DNA of 64,000 nucleotides, taken from positions 372,001 to 436,000 of the forward strand of contig NZ_VJYI01000005.1 of assembly GCF_008065375.1 (NCBI RefSeq). The letters run 5' to 3'. Made by a program: the position numbers and the translations under genes. The notes below the pieces were generated by a model. That model saw only the letters and a program-made list of their open reading frames with translations. It had not been told where the DNA came from and ran no database searches. The DNA is from Nonomuraea sp. SYSU D8015. Lineage in GTDB: Bacteria > Actinomycetota > Actinomycetes > Streptosporangiales > Streptosporangiaceae. This document shows, piece by piece, positions 60,575 through 64,000 of this stretch; the stretch's first letter is position 1; every line of letters begins with the position of its first letter.

Positions 60575-62320
60575 ATGCCCCCGACGAAGAAGAAGAGGAC
60601 GCGCCGACGGACACTCCGCCAGATTCTCGGCGGAGTGCGTCGGCGGGTGCGTCGTGCGGCCGGCAGGGCACGCAGCGTCTGGCGGCGCTCGCTCCATCTC
60701 CAGGTGGTCACCAGCACGCTGGTGATCTCCGTGATCGTGGTGGTCGTGCTCGGCACGTTCCTGTCCACCCAGATCAACAAGTCGGTGATCGACAGCAGGA
60801 CGCGGTCGTCGGTCAGCGAGGCGGCCGCCGACCGCCTGCAGATCGCCGACGCGCTGACCTCCGAGACGGACGAGCAACCGCAGCCGCCCGACGGCGGCGC
60901 GGTCTCGCTCAACCCGCTCGACGACGTCATGGACACCGTCACCGGCTCCAGCGAGGACGGCTCCAAGAAGAGCTACGACGTGCTGATACTCAACCCGGCC
61001 AGCCCGGGTAAGTCGCGCGCATCGGGCAACGTCGTGCCCGAGAGCGTGCCGGCCGGCCTCGCCACCAGCCTCGGCCGCAACATCAAGAACGGCGAGTACG
61101 ACACGCCCGTCGCCTCCATCGAGCGGCTCACGTTCGTCGGCCAGAGCCAGCCCAGGCTGACGTACGTGGTCGGCGGCATCGTCCACGAGCTGTCCACCGG
61201 CCAGAACTACGAGGTCTACCACTTCTTCCCGCTCGACGCGGAAGAGGAGCTGCTGTCCAACGTCCGGCTGGCCATCGTCGTCGTGGGCCTCGGGCTCGTG
61301 CTGCTGCTGGCCGCCATCGCCTACCTGGTCGCCCGGCAGGTCGTCACCCCGGTGCGGCTGGCCCGCCAGGCCGCCGAACGCCTGGCCTCCGGCAAGCTCG
61401 ACGAACGCCTCAAGGTCCGCGGCGAGGACGACCTGGCGCGACTGGCGAACTCGTTCAACGAAATGGCCGCGAACCTGGCACTCAAGATCCACCAGCTGGA
61501 GGAGCTGTCGCAGGTCCAGCGGCAGTTCGTCTCGGACGTCTCGCACGAGCTGCGCACGCCGCTGACGACCGTGCGCATGGCCGCCGACCTGCTGTACGAC
61601 GCCCGCGAGGACTTCGACCCCATGGCCGCCCGCTCGGCCGAGCTCATGCAGGCCCAGCTGGAGCGGTTCGAGTCGATGCTGGCCGACCTGCTCGAGATCA
61701 GCCGCTACGACGCCGGCGCCGCCACGCTCGACCTGGACTCCGTGGACGTCACCAAGGTGGTGCTGCGGGCGATCGAGGACTCCGAGGCACTGGCCGAGCG
61801 CCACGGCACCCGCTTCGAGCTGCGGCTGCCGCACGAGCCGTGCATGGCGGAGATCGACAACCGCAGGGTCGAGCGCATCCTGCGCAACCTGCTGTTCAAC
61901 GCCATCGAGCACGGCGAGGGCCGGGAGATCGTGGTCACCGTGGGCGCCGACCGGGACGCCGTGGCGGTCGCCGTACGCGACCACGGCATCGGGCTGAAGC
62001 CGGGCGAGGACACCATGGTGTTCGACCGGTTCTGGCGGGCGGACCCGTCGCGGGCGCGGACCATCGGCGGCACCGGGCTCGGGCTGGCGATCTCACGCGA
62101 GGACGCCACCCTGCACGGCGGCTGGCTGCAGGCCTGGGGGCAGCCGGGTGAGGGCTCGCAGTTCAGGCTGACGCTGCCCAGGACGGCCGGCGCCGACCTG
62201 AAGGGGTCGCCGCTGCCGCTGGTGCCGCCGGAGATCGAGATGCGGCGCACGTGGCGCGGGACCATGACCCCCGTGCTGCTGCCCGCCACCGGGGACGGGG
62301 CGGCTCATGACGAGGACTAG
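60575..62320 (+). CDS. mtrB: Sensor histidine kinase MtrB
   Basis: The membrane sensor phosphorylating MtrA, 581 residues. It has a very basic cytosolic N-terminus (KKKRTRRRT), helix 1 near 48-68, an extracytoplasmic sensor domain to about 225, and helix 2 near 228-248. Then HAMP (ARQVVTPVRLARQAAERL), HisKA with the phospho-acceptor His324 in VSHELRTPLT, and the HATPase domain with NLLFNAIEHGEG (N box), DHGIGL (G1) and TIGGTGLGLAIS (G2). The end overlaps lpqB by 14 bases. Confidence 0.97.
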   Translation: MPPTKKKRTRRRTLRQILGGVRRRVRRAAGRARSVWRRSLHLQVVTSTLVISVIVVVVLGTFLSTQINKSVIDSRTRSSVSEAAADRLQIADALTSETDEQPQPPDGGAVSLNPLDDVMDTVTGSSEDGSKKSYDVLILNPASPGKSRASGNVVPESVPAGLATSLGRNIKNGEYDTPVASIERLTFVGQSQPRLTYVVGGIVHELSTGQNYEVYHFFPLDAEEELLSNVRLAIVVVGLGLVLLLAAIAYLVARQVVTPVRLARQAAERLASGKLDERLKVRGEDDLARLANSFNEMAANLALKIHQLEELSQVQRQFVSDVSHELRTPLTTVRMAADLLYDAREDFDPMAARSAELMQAQLERFESMLADLLEISRYDAGAATLDLDSVDVTKVVLRAIEDSEALAERHGTRFELRLPHEPCMAEIDNRRVERILRNLLFNAIEHGEGREIVVTVGADRDAVAVAVRDHGIGLKPGEDTMVFDRFWRADPSRARTIGGTGLGLAISREDATLHGGWLQAWGQPGEGSQFRLTLPRTAGADLKGSPLPLVPPEIEMRRTWRGTMTPVLLPATGDGAAHDED

Positions 62321-64000
62321 CCGGCTCCGGGCGGTCGCCGCGATCGCGGCCGCCCTGATCTGGGCGATCTCGGGCTGCACGGTGATCCCGGTGACCGGTC
62401 CGTACGCCGTCAAGGACCAGGCCGGCGGCGGCGACCCGCTGAGCAAGCCGTTCCAGCGGATGATCGCGACCAGGCCGCAACCCACCTGGAGCGCCGAGCA
62501 GACCGTCAGGGGACTGCAGGCCGCCATGGCGGCCTACGCCGACGACCCGAAGGTCCTGCCCCAATACCTGACCCCCGAGGCGCTGCGGAACTGGACGCCG
62601 TCCGGGGCGGTCACGGTGCTCGACGACCAGTGGACGTTCGACATGGGCGACTACGACGGCACGGAGCCCGTGGTGACGATCACGCTCAAGGCCAAGCTGG
62701 TGGGCCGCATCGAAGAGGACGACACCTACGTCCCCCAGTCCGGTGGCTGGGAGCGGCCCTTCCAACTGGTCAAGGTGGAGGGCGGCGGCTACCGGGTGCG
62801 GAGCCTGCCCACCGACGGGCTCGTCCTCACCAGGTCCGACGTGGACCGCGCGTACCGGGCGACCAAGCTCTACTACCTCAGCAGCCGTACGCCGGACCGG
62901 CTCGTCGTGGACAACGTGCGCCTGCGGCTGAAGCCCACGGAGACGTACGCGAAGATCGTCCTCGAGCGCCTGCTCAAGGACCCGACCGCTGCCCTGAAGG
63001 GCGCGGCGACCACGAGCTTCCCACCCGGCACCAAGATCGAATCGGTCAGGTCGGGCGAGGACGAGCGGGTGGTGATCACCCTGTCCGGCTCGTTCGACCC
63101 CCTTGACCTGAGCCTCCAGCACGCCCTCATGGCGCAGATCAGGTACAGCCTCAACAACAACGACGTCGCCAAGGGACGCGACATCGACGTCATGGTCGAC
63201 GGGGAGCTGTACACCAACTACCGGCCCAACTCCGACCAGAGCTGGCTGGACAACGGCGTCAACACCGCCTACTACGTCAGCAGGGGCGCGGTCCACGTCA
63301 TGACCAAGGAAGGACCCGGCCGCGCCGTGCAGGGACCGGCCGGTCAGCCGCGCCCGGGCTACTCCGACTTCGCCATGTCCAAGGACGGCGCGCTCATCGC
63401 CGCCAAGACCTCCACCGGCATCTCCGTGGCCGGGCTCACCCAGGAGGGGCAGTGGCAGGAGGTCATCCAGGGCGCTCCCGCCGACCTGACCGCGCCGTCG
63501 TGGCACCGGGACGGCTCGCTGTGGGCGTTCGACCGGAAGAACAAGGTCGTGCTGCGGTACGACCCGGCCAGCGGGCGCGGGCCCGAGCGGGTCTCCGCAC
63601 CCGAACTGAAGGGCTGGGACGTCACCAACCTGCGCATCGCCAGGGACGGCGTGCGGGTGGTGGTGACCACCAGCAAGAACGCCGTCCAACTCGGGGCGCT
63701 GACGGACGTCGGCGGGCTCAAGCTGGGCAACGTCCGGGTGCTGGCGGGGATCGACTCGAAGGACACGATCCAGGACGTGGCATGGCGGGATGACGAGCAC
63801 CTGCTGCTGCTGGTCAGCGGCAAGGCCGGGCAGACGCTGAACGAGATCGACATCGGGGACGGGGAGATCACCGAGATCCCGCTGAAGGATCCGCTCTGGT
63901 CGGTGGCGGCGTTGAACGAACGGGTCCTGGCGGAGGCCGAAGGGGAGAAGGGCAAGGGGCACAAGGTCATCGAGCTCAACCCGGACCAGACCTGGACCGC
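62307..64000 (+). CDS. lpqB: Lipoprotein LpqB (3' end outside window)
   Basis: An extracytoplasmic lipoprotein that modulates the MtrAB system. The ATG at 62307 lies inside the mtrB end (14-base overlap), so translation is coupled. The signal is MTRTSRLRAVAAIAAALIWAISGC with the lipid-modified Cys24. Residues 80-340 have the GerMN-like region (RLLKDPTAALKGAATTSFPPGTK and VVITLSGSF), followed by the beta-propeller-like LpqB domain from about 350. 564 codons are visible; the frame continues past the edge. The family is about 590 residues, so little is missing. Confidence 0.95.
   Translation, partial: MTRTSRLRAVAAIAAALIWAISGCTVIPVTGPYAVKDQAGGGDPLSKPFQRMIATRPQPTWSAEQTVRGLQAAMAAYADDPKVLPQYLTPEALRNWTPSGAVTVLDDQWTFDMGDYDGTEPVVTITLKAKLVGRIEEDDTYVPQSGGWERPFQLVKVEGGGYRVRSLPTDGLVLTRSDVDRAYRATKLYYLSSRTPDRLVVDNVRLRLKPTETYAKIVLERLLKDPTAALKGAATTSFPPGTKIESVRSGEDERVVITLSGSFDPLDLSLQHALMAQIRYSLNNNDVAKGRDIDVMVDGELYTNYRPNSDQSWLDNGVNTAYYVSRGAVHVMTKEGPGRAVQGPAGQPRPGYSDFAMSKDGALIAAKTSTGISVAGLTQEGQWQEVIQGAPADLTAPSWHRDGSLWAFDRKNKVVLRYDPASGRGPERVSAPELKGWDVTNLRIARDGVRVVVTTSKNAVQLGALTDVGGLKLGNVRVLAGIDSKDTIQDVAWRDDEHLLLLVSGKAGQTLNEIDIGDGEITEIPLKDPLWSVAALNERVLAEAEGEKGKGHKVIELNPDQTWT

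Overview
The window is high-GC actinomycete DNA. Almost every gene shows strong G/C preference at third codon positions, with many GTG starts and many 4-base stop/start overlaps. It carries hallmark actinobacterial genes: whiB, the F420 genes fbiA/fbiB/fbiC, mtrA-mtrB-lpqB, an LCP protein and DUF3499. The gene set and order resemble the whiB / manB / ahcY / mtrAB neighbourhood of Streptomyces and mycobacteria. Protein flavour suggests a Streptosporangiales-type organism (Nonomuraea or Actinomadura-like). That placement is an inference from memory, not a search result.

Region 1 (1-17.8 kb) is an envelope-glycan region. It has GT2, GT4 and GT-C glycosyltransferases, an acyltransferase, a LytR-CpsA-Psr ligase, two paralogous LPG-synthase/UPF0104 membrane proteins around a methyltransferase, and a sugar-1-phosphate nucleotidyltransferase. 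Region 2 (17.9-25.7 kb) holds a DNA-alkylation-repair glycosylase and the coenzyme F420 genes fbiC and fbiBA, with a solute-binding/VWA hybrid protein between them. Region 3 (25.9-32.7 kb) holds a membrane protein with a very long Pro/Gln/Tyr-rich tail, whiB with a recognisable promoter and terminator, a large GT2-membrane fusion and a DUF5719 protein.

Region 4 (32.7-39.7 kb) looks like accessory material inserted into the conserved block: DUF1905, a VOC protein, two medium-chain oxidoreductases and a large SARP/BTAD regulator. The conserved metallopeptidase-family gene lies inside it. Region 5 (40-46 kb) is a tight DUF3499 - phosphomannomutase - Trm112 - phosphomannose isomerase - CDF operon, followed by a MerR regulator and adenosylhomocysteinase. 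With the guanylyltransferase-like gene in region 1, the isomerase and mutase could supply GDP-mannose for the glycosyltransferases. Region 6 (46-51.4 kb) is accessory: a second, short-type adenosylhomocysteinase, a DUF305 lipoprotein and a tandem pair of secreted propeller-like proteins.

Region 7 (51.4-64 kb) holds an RDD protein and a divergent SpoIIM-family protein. It continues with a fully overlapping minus-strand operon (membrane protein, DUF4129, DUF4350, MoxR, a 103-residue orphan frame, DUF58) and then mtrA-mtrB-lpqB, with lpqB cut by the window end.

Notable observations are two structurally different SAH hydrolases in a row, the orphan frame coupled by TGATG junctions between moxR and the DUF58 gene, and a repeated TAnnnT-6/8 nt-start-codon arrangement suggesting many leaderless transcripts. 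No rRNA, tRNA, CRISPR array or insertion sequence was seen.
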